Assembly: GCF_047496725.1 (NCBI RefSeq)
Contig: NC_132982.1
Coordinates: 2,821,501-2,885,500, forward strand
DNA: 64,000 nt
Origin: Anoplolepis gracilipes
Lineage: Eukaryota; Arthropoda; Insecta; Hymenoptera; Formicidae
Reading direction: 5' to 3'
Shown: positions 11,845-23,593 of the stretch, one piece after another
How positions within the stretch are numbered: the stretch's first letter is position 1
Layout: each line of letters starts with the position of its first letter
Position numbers and translations under genes: made by a program
The notes under the pieces: model-generated
Database searches by the model: none
The model's input: only the letters and a program-made list of their open reading frames with translations
Told to the model about the DNA's origin: nothing

Positions 11845-14526
11845 CCTTATCTTGATTGCCTCGTCTGCCTCCGTGTTGGTCCGGAGAGAAGAGAGAGAGA
11901 GGCCATGCAAATTGCACGATTTCCATTTCTTTCTCGTTCCGTTTCTGAGCCTTCCTCGTCTCCTCGCGGGCGGCGTCGGTGGAATCTGTTTCTTCTTCTC
12001 TTCCCTTTTTTACAATTCCGATCCGGAGGAAACGGGCATAAGACGGAATAATTTGGCGCGCGTGGGCCGAGCGTCTTAAATTCTCGGACGTGTCCCGGTT
12101 CCCCCGAGGTGAGAGACAGAGAAAAGACAGCCCCGGGAAAGAAAGAGAGAGACAGAGAGAGAAGGAGACTCTGTCATTAGGAAAGGCGTATCTCGGATGC
12201 GACTCGACGCCAGGTGAGATGTCGATTCCGTTTCCCGGGAGCCGTCAAGTTTTCTGCCGCGTCTGCGTTGTACTTGTTTGTCTCGCCCCGATATTCATCC
12301 ATCGTACCAGCGGAACTACGGCATGTTATCCTCCCCCGTGGCTATGAAAACAATTCCGAGAACCAGTGGCAGTTGTTATGACCGCGATTACGAAAAATAT
12401 TTGCAGCTTTCTTTCCTCGCGCGCCAAAATATGATTATTTGCCAGAATTAATCGGCAATTATTTTTTAATCTTTACTTGTCTCAAAGATTCAACGGAAAG
12501 GGTTCTTTCTTTCGAGTCCGATCATCGTGATGGGGATGTTTCTACGCCTCCGTAGCCATCCCCCGCGAGTCAACGGGACGCCGCCGCTGACAAGGACGAT
12601 GTACAGCAGTATGTAAGGAGTGTGCGAGGCAACAATTTGACTTGGCGAAGAGAAGCGAGAGAGAAAGGGGGAGAGAGGGGGGCTCCGCGCATTATTTATT
12701 TTGGTATGTCTAGACGCCAGATTGTCTGTCCGCATGTCCGATTTGCGACGGAGAATTCGGGGACTGCTGACGTCAGACAACCGTTGCACCGTCGTGCCGT
12801 TCTCTCGCACACGCGGCATCAAATTGCATCGCGTCCGTGTCCCTCTCCTCCCCTTTTCGCTGCTCTCACCCTATAACCCTCCGGACGGACGGACGGACGG
12901 ACGGGCAGTTAAGTCCGCGTGTCTGCCGCCCGCGCCTGATCGCACGTGGGTACTTTATGTCTCTTCCGAGAGTATCCGAAGGCCGGATTTTTCTCTAACT
13001 TTGATTCCTCCTTAATTCAATCCTTTGTCTCTTTCTAGGACAAGGGGATCGAACTGAAGAAAAACAACTGTAGCCTAGAGACTAGATTCAGCTAGATTTC
13101 GCGGTTTAACCGAGAGACTTTTCTTCGTTTCCAATTTTGAAAAGAGACGAGGATAAAGAGCTATTATCCTTTATTTAGATAAAATTATTATATAAGAGAG
13201 CGACCTCGCATCTTTCGTCGATTAAAGTTTAAGCGAATGGAAAGGAGCAATTTGTGAGGCTCGCAGACGTATCTAGAAAGGGCACATTCAATCCGTAGAA
13301 GTCACACACGTATGTAATTTAAGTGCGCAATGTGTACATGCGAAATCAAGTATAAAGGTATGGGAGATGTGTGCGTATCCGGGACACTGCAATGCACTTC
13401 CTTCGACACACGTGGCCCCCCACCAGTCACGTCGGCCAACCCAGTTTGAGCAGGGTGAATAAGTGGTTACGTCGTTGGTCTCGATTCATCGATTTGTTTA
13501 CCGGTGAACGCTTTGTCTTTTTTTTTTCTCTCTCTCTCTCTCTTGCATACCCGTCAATGACGATCCCGCGAATCGATTTGGAAAAGACGTATTGCGTTTT
13601 ACGTCTCGAAATATTCTCAAGACATATTGGCGAGGGGTTTTTTACATTTAAATGTGTGAAATAATTTATGCCAAAGTGTTACCAGGAATCCAATACAATC
13701 ACATTTTGTCAAATATTTTTTTTCAACGAAAAATTAATACGAGATTTTATTTACCAGGGACTCTCTTCGAATTCGAGCGTGTATCGAAATATCAAATTTG
13801 ATTACGTCATATAGTAATCAAGCTCGTGAAAAGCTCGATACGAAAGCGTAAATTTGCGAGCATACATCTATTATTAATATTATAAGTTTTCATCTCCTTA
13901 AGATTATCAATCAGGCCATCTTTTTCATCTAAAAATAATTTAAGGAAAATCTACAATAACAGCGAAAAGCACGATTACACCTTTGTTTATAAAACAAAAC
14001 TGAGCTTATTTAACTAAAAAAAAAAAAAAAAAAAAAAAAAACCTTATGACTCACTTATGACGTATAATTTATTAAAAGTCGTTCAACAGCTAATTACATT
14101 CAAATCGTTATAATAATTAAGCAAAATGGAAAATGTACGGATTTGCAGAGAAATTTCTACGCACGTGGAAGTAAATTGAATCTGTCACGGCCGTTTTATT
14201 TTTTTTTTTTTTTTTTTCTTTTTCGAACTCTTGCCGTCTGCGTGCGTTGCCGTGTTGTATCGTATTTTCACGCACGCACGCGGAGGCTGCATTTATTAAA
14301 AGCGATACATTATGATTCAAAGATCATATCTTTCGATTCGTCTAGACAGCGGAGAGGGAGACACCCTATAAAATCGTATGTGGCTGCCCCTGAAACGACC
14401 ATCCGAATACGACGAGCCTCCTTGTACATTTCTCTGGTGCAAGCTTCGTGTGTTCCCGTCATATATTCCTGGGTACCTGTTCCTTCTTTTTCTCCTTCCT
14501 CCATTTCTCTCGCATTTCGTCGCCAA

Positions 14527-14565
<39 letters not shown>

Positions 14566-15250
14566 CGTTCAGAAGAACTCTATCTCGCCGAATGACCGAG
14601 ACTTCGTAGAAACAGAAGACGAGAAGAAGAGGAGAAGAAATTCTTTCTTTTCGTTCTTTCCTTTCGCGAGGTAATCAAAATATACGAAGGCGACCCGGTG
14701 TGTTTCGGTGGGGGGGCGGAGGAAAAAGAGGCCACGATTCGATCGAGTTATCGCACGGTAGCGAAAGTCTGCGCGCATAGATCATCATTTGCAGATGGTC
14801 GTGAAAGGAGAAAAAAAAATTTGATAACATTCGCAAGAGAGAGAGAGAGAGAGAGAGAACGTCAGTAATTCTCGGCTACCACGTAAGTATTTGCACGGGC
14901 AAAGTATATGAAACCGAGGATCTGTAGCAAGATTTGCGAAACTTGAAGCGAGCAAAGATATCGTAGAGATAAGTGTGTAAAAGTGAGAAAAAGGAAGATC
15001 CGGAGTTTGGCTCGATTCGACACCATCTTCGATAATCATCATCGGGAGATTCACGCGAAAAAGAGACGAATACCAGCAGAAGGGAAACAGTAGCGAAGAA
15101 GGGAGCGAAAGGAAGAAGAGGGGAAGAAGATAAAACATCGCGAGGAGAGAAAAGGCTGTCTTCCGCGGGATTTCGGTGCACGAGGGAAAAGGGGTTACTC
15201 GAGCGGAGGAGAAAGAGTGAAGAGCCGACGACACAACGACGGTGGTGGAT

Positions 15251-15281
<31 letters not shown>

Positions 15282-15390
15282 AGGAGAGAGGGAGAAAGAC
15301 AGACGGACAGAAAGAGAGGGGGAGGAGAGGGAAGAAAAAAAGGAATCATCGTAGTAACACCGGCGCGTCTCCTCTCGCGGCTTCTCGTGG
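11451..15390. other. GC-rich, GA-rich upstream region of the TGF-beta-propeptide gene
   Basis: No conserved protein is visible. Several open frames are only readings of GA/CT tracts. Tracts include (GA)n at about 11812-11846, 14836-14859 and 15254-15281, (CT)n at 14530-14561 and a 25-base A run at 14017-14041. The region is CpG-rich compared with the flanks and probably holds the promoter and regulatory DNA of the gene starting near 15.4 kb. Confidence 0.5.
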
Positions 15391-16285
15391 TTGTCTCGGA
15401 ATTAGTGAGTAGACAGAATTATGTCTGTGAGTTGGCCAGTACCACGGCTCAGTTGAGACTTACTGCTCAGAGCGTGCACACGCATACTGTACGAATCCTT
15501 CCTGCTCACGCACCTCTCTCGCGCGATTAGAACTTAGTTCGCGATCGGTCGGCGGAGACCAATCACGGTCCAGTTCGCAAACGCGCCTCCGTACGAAACG
15601 GTTTCCTCTTCTACCTCTTCTTCTTCGTCTTCTTTTTCTTCTTCTTCTTCTTCTTCTTCTTCTTCCTCTTCACGTGCTGCTGAGACGTGTTGCAGAAAAG
15701 CAAGCGCCGCGACTAGGTGTCGAGCTGGTCACAGCAGTCTCTGCACGCGATTGTGACGTGCCCGGATCCCGAAGAAATCTCGATCAAATTTGGAGAAGAG
15801 AACGAGAGAGAGAGAGAGAGACCTCTCTCTTTAAAAAACTTTCGACGATTCTCGCTGTCATCTTGCTTCGTGATTCCGCGAGGTGAGCGAAATTGAAATC
15901 GGAAACGGAGACTAATAACGCGCGCGATATCGCATCATCTGTCATCTGTCAACGAGCTTCAAGGATTTACTACGAGAAGAGATCGTTAACGAGTAATTTT
16001 CTCGAACAACAAAGTTTTTTTTTTTTGTTCTTTCCAAATTCGAAGGTTACTCGTAGACTCTATTTATCGAGCGCCTTCCGCGAAATTTTCGATACTTTTT
16101 GTTTTTTCTTTTCTTGTGAATCATTTTCACAGAAGAGCTTGAAAATTATTTCTGGAGAGGAAATCGAGCACTCGCAGCTGTTTTATTTTTCGCAATAATT
16201 TTTGGAAATACGAATCGCCTGTCGTTGTAATCGAATACCTCACCGCATTAAATTCGTCGAACAGTTTTTTTTATTATTTGCGACA
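15391..16285 (+). promoter_or_regulatory. Putative 5' UTR and promoter-proximal region of the TGF-beta-propeptide gene
   Basis: A TCAGT initiator-like motif lies at about 15449. A (TTC)n tract is at 15636-15665 and a short GA tract at 15805-15822. A plausible 5' UTR intron runs from donor AG|GTGAGC at 15883 to acceptor TTTTCACAG ending at 16132, preceded by a long pyrimidine tract. A stop codon in frame with the coding ATG occurs just before 16200. The transcription start itself is not established. Confidence 0.4.
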
Positions 16286-18811
16286 ATGGGCGTTAAAACC
16301 TTCGTGTTTATTTTATTGGTGTCCATTGCGACCAATACGTGGTCCCATCATCATCACCATCATCATCAGCATGGAATTTATCCGGTGCACAGAAAAGAAA
16401 ATAGTCACGTAGATTTTGTGGAAAAGCAATCCAATGTCAAGAGTGATGAAACCACGGACACTTTGCTGTCGGAATCATTGAAGAAAAGTGTAAGACACGT
16501 AGAGGCCTTAGACAGAAAAGGATCGATTCCCTTCAGTGTACGGAGAGCAGAGAAAATGCTGGAAAAGGCGATTCTACAGATAATCACAGGTGATCTCAGC
16601 ACGGCTAACATGCTGCTGCTGAAGAGCCTCAATTACACTCCCGAAGAGATACAGGCGATTCGCGAGCGCGAACTCGATAAACGAAAGGATGAAGAATTGA
16701 AGAAGACAACAGAGTCGGACGGCGGGAGAAGATCCTACGAAGAGAATCTCTATGGAACCAGAGCGAAGCATTGGAACTATTCTACAGAGTTGGACACGTC
16801 CTCTCGTCGGGATCCCGATGTCGACGTGTCCAGGAACGACAGGAAGAGAGACAACCAAAACTTCGATTTCGACGCTTACAATCGCAAGGCGGTGAAAGAT
16901 TACGAGGACCTGGCCTCCAAGTTTGAGCAACAGCAACAGTCGGGGTCCGAATCCGCGAGTCTCGATTACGAGGACGAGTCGAGGAACCTGGAGGAGGAGC
17001 AGGACTCGTCGTCGCAGAGCCTTCATCGGAGCTTTGACCGTGTCATGGAGCCTCACGTCATCTTCAAGATCTCCTACGACGATTCCGAGTTCGATTCCAG
17101 CTCCGGTTCCGACGAGAAGAAGTCGAGATTCGCCCTCGCCTCCATCAAGGATCCGAAGCATCGCGCGCCCCCGACCTTGAGGCACACGACTGCCAGGAAC
17201 GTTGTTGCAACCAATTCCCTTCACGCTTCGTCATCATCTACTACTCCTTCTTCGTCTGCTTCTTCCGCGGTTACTGGGCACACTCCGCTACCCATAGTTT
17301 ATCAGCTGGGGAATTTTCAAGACGTCAAGCCAGATTATAATCAGCCTACCTTTGGCACGACGGAATCTCCGGAGCCTACCATCACGAGCGATATCATTTC
17401 TAACGTTACGTCCAACGTGACGATCGACACCCTGATAATGGATTTGAACGATTCGTTCGCCAAGAATGAGGACAACGAGACGGTCGACAGAAAAATCAGC
17501 GAGTACGAGGGGCTGGAATGGATCGGGGAGGATATCTACAGAGTGATACCGGCTTTCACGGATTCTCTCGGCTACATCGACGATAACGAGACGTTGGATT
17601 ACGATGAGCAAATGATGAATGCCTTACCGGAGGGAAAGGAGAATGATACTCTAGAGTATCAAAACGACATCCTGGATCAGATGAAGCATTTCATGGCCAA
17701 GATTAACTCATCATCCGTCGAGAACGCATCGTTGATGAATCTCTCTTTCTATCAACAAATGATGCTCGCTTATCGTCGAGGGTAAGTTGAGAAATAAAAT
17801 ATAAGGAAAAAAAGAATCACACGGAAAAATAGCTCAATCATGTTGAATATAATGATAGAAAATTTTATACCTATATAATATCTTTTTTATTTAACTCTGT
17901 TTAAAATCACGCTTTTCTCCTCTTCTATACGAGTCATAATTGAATCATAATTTTATTTAATGTCGTTCATCACATGCTTTGAAATATGTGCTTTCTGTGT
18001 CTTTTAGAGAAAACGTAACCACAAACTTCGACAGGTAAGCCTCCATGGAGGCCTTTATCATCCGGTAAGACATTCGTTGTGTCGTGCATTTTATTTTATT
18101 TTATTTATTATTGATCATTTTCATTTTATTTTATTTTCATTTATTATTCTCAGTATTATTCGCTTAACTCACGCATTATTTTCGCATGAAATGTGTTACA
18201 TCACTAACAATACTTTTTTTATCGAAATTGTTAAATTTTTTTCGCTTGAAAAATATGTATATCTGCATACGTTGTTGCAGTGTTACAGTTATGCATTTCG
18301 CTGATTTAATCACATATAACCGAATATTTTATCTACGCGCGTCTGCCAAGAGTGTCGACGAGCAGCCAAGAAAAGATTGCGAAAGTTTTACATTATTAAC
18401 GTTATTTTCAGCATCTCTGTGTGAGCTCTACATAAAATCTTCTTAATTTTCAATCTTGCAGAGCTCTTCAAGTTATATGCAAGATATTTGCCCCCCCCCC
18501 CTCCGCACGTGCATTTTTATATCGTAACAAATATCATAAGATTCTTCTTTTCGCACTCAAAAATGAGATATTACGATTTGACATATGCAATAATGATTTC
18601 TCAGGAATTTGAATTTTTTTTTTTTTTTTAACACGACGTATTTATTTGCGCGAGCGTCGTGGAAATTGGAGAATTCGACGCGTAAACGCACGAGAGGCAA
18701 AAATTCACCGATGTCGACGTCGGTCGACATCGGCGTTCTCAGCGAAACGTTGCCCTCGTCACGTAAAAATATCTCGATGGACCGATAAAAAAGTATCGCG
18801 TCGAAGAAAGA

Positions 18812-18855
<44 letters not shown>

Positions 18856-19376
18856 AAAGGAAAAACTTAGCGTCAAGAAAATGCATTGCTTTTTTTTGAT
18901 CCTCAAATAAATAATATTCTATTTTTTTGCAATTTTCATTCGGTCGCATCAAACAGGTAAAATGATATTTATCTTTATCGAGGGATAATTTTAATCTGGA
19001 AATAATTGACGCTGTGTCAAAGAGATTTTCATAAAGAAGGGAAAATTTCGTTAAAATATTCCAAATCGAATATTAATACGATTTTTTAATAAAAAAAAAT
19101 TAATAAAAGAATGTAGGAAGGTGCGAGATAAAGTTTGCGCGAGGGACAGGTTTAGGGACAGTGTTCTCAAGTCCACAGGAAGGATACGCGGTGGAAATTC
19201 CGCTGCGGTCTCTCTAGCTGTGTTTTTAAATCGCCCTCTCCCGCTTCTCCCCACGACTGTGCTCGCAGCCCCACTCGTGCGGGTGCTCGCGCGCGGGCGT
19301 TTCTTTTATTTTATTAAGTCTAGACGCGTAAATGCATTCGTGCCGGCACTGGCGTAGCCCGTTTCTCGAGAGAGAG

Positions 19377-19447
<71 letters not shown>

Positions 19448-20305
19448 CCTCCGTGGCTGTTGCCGATGCATTTGTGCATCGCTCGATGCACCATCACATG
19501 CATCGGTGCGGTTGCGCCGGGAGAGAGAATCTCCCTCCCCCCTCCCTGGTCCCCCCTGGATATTATTCTCGAATCTTTACGAATCTCAGCGTCTTCTCTC
19601 GGGCCTGCGATTTCGTTTTTTCTCATTCTAATTTATTTTGCGAATTTCTTTTCCAATCTCAATTACTTTGCGATAAAAAAAATTCCGAGTGATTTGAAGG
19701 CGAAGGTCGATAGGGGAGGATTATTATTGTCTCTGGGTGTCTCGAATGTCATCCAAATAGCCCGAGAGAGAGAGAGAGAGAGAGAGTCATCCGAGACACC
19801 GAGTTGAGCACCCTCGTAATCGCCGGGTGTCTAGTCGGGCTGCAGTTAGAACTCTCTTACGAGGTTACGTAACACATTTCAATTTAATGCGTTGACCTTG
19901 TCTATGCGCGGTCTCTCTTCCTATGTCGACGGAGAGAGAGAGGCGCGCGAGACGGAGAGAGAGGAGGAAGTTTTCGCGCCGGGTGATCCCCTCGCGGGTC
20001 CTCCTCCCTCTTCCCTCCCCGCCGTCTTTCCCTCTGTCTTCTCTGCATCCCGCCGTCGCAGTCGTCGTTGTCGCACCGCCAGACGGTGCAATGTGCATTT
20101 TTACGGACGACCCAATCAGGCCGCCGCGCCGCGTCGGTTACGCGTCGTCGGCCTATCAAATCGCGAGAAACCGTTCTTCGCTATCCTTTCTCTCTTTTTC
20201 GATTCGGGGTGTCTGTTTTATTTATTTTTTTTTTTTTTTTTTTCTTAACTCTAAATAACATTCCAGGTCCGGGGAGGCATTAAAATTTTCGAGACGCGCC
20301 GATTG

Positions 20306-20357
<52 letters not shown>

Positions 20358-23300
20358 CCGTTTCCCTATCTAATTTCCAACGCTAATGGTCTACACGGTC
20401 GGCTATGCTCCAGCGAATTTCATTATCGCGACACCCGCCTCACGAGAGAGGCGAAGAGGATCCGCCGCGTCGGTTCGCATGATGCAACGGCCTCCAGACT
20501 GGCCGTCCAGGTCCTTCCCTTTCCCAGACGACGGACAGACGTGGCACGTACGCAACGAACCGGCGCGAAATGCGTGACTTGGCCGCGGCTAGATTAACGA
20601 GCGCATGCCTAGAATCGAACATCGAGGGTTCGGTTATACCGTGATTTCGTAGAAGAGAGTCGTAACTTCTTCTCCTCCTCCTCCTCCGTCCGTGTCTGCG
20701 TTTCTCGAGAAAACCTGGGCCTACGTCTGGATTAACTTTTCGGACCTGGGATAAAATGTTATCGGGGGACCACCTATATATTCTTTTAAAAGAAGCGAGC
20801 AATTATGACCTGAGATTAGGATGAAGAATGGGTTTCGTCTGTATCGCTTGTCATTTGCCGGTCTCCTCAAACTTATGGTTCCCGGAACCTTCGCCAGACG
20901 GCGGGAAAAAGTCCTCGGAACAGGACTCCTCTGTAGGTGTCTCAGGTACTGCAAAAAAAAAAAAAAAAAAAAAAATTGTTTCTTTTTTGCATCTGTCACT
21001 CGCATTTGTTGGATTTGTCTCCCCCCCCCCCTCCTTCTTTCGCTATCCTTTTTCTTTCTCGTTCTCCTACGTCTTCTCATTTTCTTCTCTTTTCTATCAT
21101 TCAGGGAAATGTACATCTCTTCTGCTCGACTCTCGGGCAAGTCAACGAGGTCGTTGACGCGGGGACTGCGCTGAAATCTGCCGAGTGGGCGTCTCTCGAA
21201 CACGGCGATCCTTGTGGATGACGTAGAGAAACGATGACGCTCATCTTTTTTTCTATTCTGCTGCTAATTGATTAATGATTTAAAAATTTCACCATAAATT
21301 GACGGGATAATGTTGCGTCTAAGAAAGGTGAGATTCGAGTCACGCGGACGGCCAATATGTCCAGAAAAAAATTCCCAAAGTAGGATAAAGGACAGAGCGA
21401 TGCAAATGACCCTTGGCCGAGAGAGAGAGAGAGACGTCCTGGAGGCGGATTTTAACATTCGAGACGCGGTCTAAAAAAGTTGAGCTCTCTCCGGTAGACC
21501 AGACGATAAGTCGATGGTGATTGGGGTGCTGCCGGAGTATCCGCCGACTGTCTAGCCACTGTCTGCAACGCGTAATAAATGCCTCCGTGAGCCGTATCGT
21601 GCCTCTCTGTAGGTCACTGACCATCGTCCGTTGGCCCGCGTTGGCACCCGGAAGAGTTCACACCGGGAATCCGAGGTGAAAATTCTCGAGCCGGCGCACT
21701 AGATTTATGAAGCGACGTTTATGATAGCCTTTTCTGGATCGATCTTCCAGACGACTCAAAATTCTTAGAAAACTCATTTAAATAACGCTTCACATTTAGG
21801 ACGTTTCATATTTCTCACAATATCGTCCGAGTTGTTTTAGAGTGAACGAGTTTTTTTTTTTTTTTTTTTTTTCTAGGTCAGGTCTCTCGAAATAGTTTGT
21901 TTCACAAACTTTTTTTAGGAATTCTTAAAACGTCTCGATACCATTATGATTGTTGAGTATGTTTCGTGAGTGGATATTTTACACAAAGTTGTTCGAGATA
22001 TTAATATAATAAAGGTGACTTTATACACTAACGCAATTTTGCTACGAAATTAATGTTGTGCTTTTACTCACCATTTTATTCAGGCACTTTGTGCAGCCTA
22101 ATGAGCTTTGCTTTTCTCTTTGTGCAGTCAGAGTGAGAAGGCATTGGAAAATATCAAGTCGCTAGTTCTCGGGATAACTGGGAGAAGCAACAACAACGAC
22201 ACTAGCACCAATCAGATTCAACGCGAGAGGCTCACCATGTTTTCGCCTACTTGTTAGTAACTTGACAATTCGTCTTCACCTTTTATACTGTTGCGAGAAT
22301 ATTATTAGTTTATTAGACAGAATGTGTGATTGTTTTATTACATAGGCCAGATACCTCGAAACACGGACGCCGAGGCTTGGACAGATCCGTTTTTGATGAA
22401 CATACATTTCCAGTTGAATTTGACTTCCAGCGATCACGTGGTCGCGGCGAAGCTACGAATTTACAAATTACCGCAGGAGAATCTCACGGCTTTTGCGAGC
22501 GGGACTTTCGACGAGGACGAGGATGACGAGAAGAAGATCAGGATATCCGTGTACTATTACACAAAGTCGTTAAAGAGGCATCGATGTGAGTGTTTAATCA
22601 AATTGTATTGAATTTATGTACAATTACTTATATAAGAGCTAGAAAGTTCAAGATTTCTTCTTCATCTCATAGCGAAGAGACGATTGATGGACTCGATCGT
22701 GACGCCTCTGACAACCTACGGCAAACAGCTGGTGCTGGACGTCAGGCAAGGCGTGAGATTCTGGCGAACGATCTCGCGAACCTCGTCGCACGCTAACAAT
22801 CACGGTTTGGTGATTCAGATAGAGGACCAAGACGGCCGGGCGCTGAAGCCGGCCCTGTATATCCAGCAGCCGTCCTGCACGGACCACGATTCGAATCAGA
22901 AGGCATGTGAGTGTGTGCTCTAACAATACTAACTTATATTTGAGTCTTGGATTGTGCGCCTTGGCAAGGTTCCTCTTGCGTGAAACTAAACAACGCGTGT
23001 GGAGTAACGCATGAAACAAGAGAAGAAAGAGTGTGTTAGATAATGTTATCGATCCTTGCATACGGATATACGTATAGGGTGGTCTCAAAATCTCTGAATT
23101 TGTTTTTTTTTCAATTTGAAGAAGATTTTTCCTTGGTGAAAATGTCAATAATAATTTGCCAGTTATAAGAGATCAAACGAAGAAGAGTTTTCGTAAATTA
23201 AACTTTGACTTAAATGATTAACATTTTTCAATTAATTTTAGATGGAGTTTACTTTAATAAAATTATTAGCTAAAGATATACAATATAATGGCAAAAAAAA

Positions 23301-23593
23301 AAAAAAAACTGTCTTCAAATTAGCCAGAGAATCCGCTCTTAAAAAAATTCAAAATTTTTAAATCACCTTGTATATAGCAACCTTTCGTGATAATTATAAA
23401 ATGTTTACACGTGTGTTTTTCGATTAATCCATTTTTTTTTAGATCTCGACAGCCTTTTGGACTCTCATTTAAAAAATTTTTTCTTTTTTTCCCTACAGTC
23501 CAGCTCAAACCTGCACTTTTCATCCGAGCTTGTGCTCGTTACAGTCACATCGTAAACAACGAGAAAGTCACATTTGTGAATTGTAGGCGCTAG
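16286..23593 (+). CDS. Secreted TGF-beta-propeptide-like protein, 738 aa, no cystine-knot domain seen
   Basis: Coding exons are 16286-17781, 18008-18034, 22128-22252, 22346-22585, 22673-22906 and 23499-23593, all with GT-AG introns and matching phases. The ATG at 16286 opens a clear signal peptide (MGVKTFVFILLVSIATNTWS) followed by seven histidines; no ATG lies upstream in frame. Residues about 50-150 are helical. Residues 150-500 are acidic, Ser/Thr-rich and carry several N-glycosylation sequons. From about 555 the chain resembles a TGF-beta family propeptide: FLMNIHFQLNLTS, AAKLRIYKLP, RISVYYY, RLMDS, LVLDVRQGVRFW and NNHGLVIQIEDQDGR. An RSKR furin-type site is at about 629-632. The tail has three cysteines and ends VNCRR-stop. 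The mature seven-cysteine ligand domain expected next is absent from the rest of the plus strand in this window. Resemblance is by motif; the exact orthologue is not recognised. Confidence 0.82.
18008..18034 (+). CDS. 27-nt microexon of the TGF-beta-propeptide gene
   Basis: Acceptor GTGTCTTTTAG and donor ACAG|GTAAGC are both strong. The exon is 27 bases, enters and leaves in phase 2, and encodes about nine residues (ENVTTNFD plus split codons), adding an NVT glycosylation sequon. Because 17781 and 22128 also join in the same phase, inclusion or skipping leaves the frame intact, so it could be a regulated cassette. Confidence 0.65.
19381..19445. repeat. (AG)n microsatellite, 65 bp
   Basis: An uninterrupted AG tract in the large intron, one of the longest simple repeats in the window. 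Confidence 0.95.
20308..20354. repeat. (CT)n microsatellite, 47 bp
   Basis: An uninterrupted CT tract in the same intron, of the opposite purine/pyrimidine polarity to the tract at 19381. Confidence 0.95.
23075..23380. repeat. Degenerate repeat in the last intron of the TGF-beta-propeptide gene
   Basis: Bounded by ATAGGGTGGTCTCAAAATCTC on the left and TTTAAATCACCTTGTATATA on the right, which are imperfect inverted repeats of the same general AGGGTG-type end seen in other repeats here. It is AT-rich, has an A run at about 23293 and has no coding potential. Confidence 0.4.

Larger units (their letters stand above)
18035..22127 (+). other. Large (4.1 kb) intron of the TGF-beta-propeptide gene
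   Basis: No coding sequence was recognised on either strand. It is rich in simple sequence: (GA)n at 18815-18854, 19381-19445 and about 19766-19787, (CT)n at 20308-20354, a C run near 18491-18502, another C run near 21021-21030, and A/T runs near 20953 and 21851. The 19.2-21.7 kb portion is GC- and CpG-rich, unlike a typical insect intron, and may hold enhancers. Confidence 0.55.

Noticed and set aside
11668..12051. 125-codon plus-strand frame and overlapping minus frames
   Set aside because: Driven by GA tracts and GC-rich noncoding DNA; no start context, splice sites or domain.
13371..13664. 97-codon plus-strand frame
   Set aside because: Includes a CT tract read as SLSLSL and shows no domain or conserved features.
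16574..17224. 216-codon minus-strand frame in the first exon of the TGF-beta-propeptide gene
   Set aside because: Antisense to a convincing exon with signal peptide, and no family resemblance.
19226..19631. Open frames on both strands over 19.2-19.6 kb
   Set aside because: Their length comes from the GA/CT microsatellite read as Arg-Glu or Ser-Leu repeats.
23442..23498. Alternative acceptor TTTTTTTTTAG before the last exon of the TGF-beta-propeptide gene
   Set aside because: It changes the frame and reads through the pyrimidine tract as Phe-rich sequence; the acceptor at 23498 is better placed.
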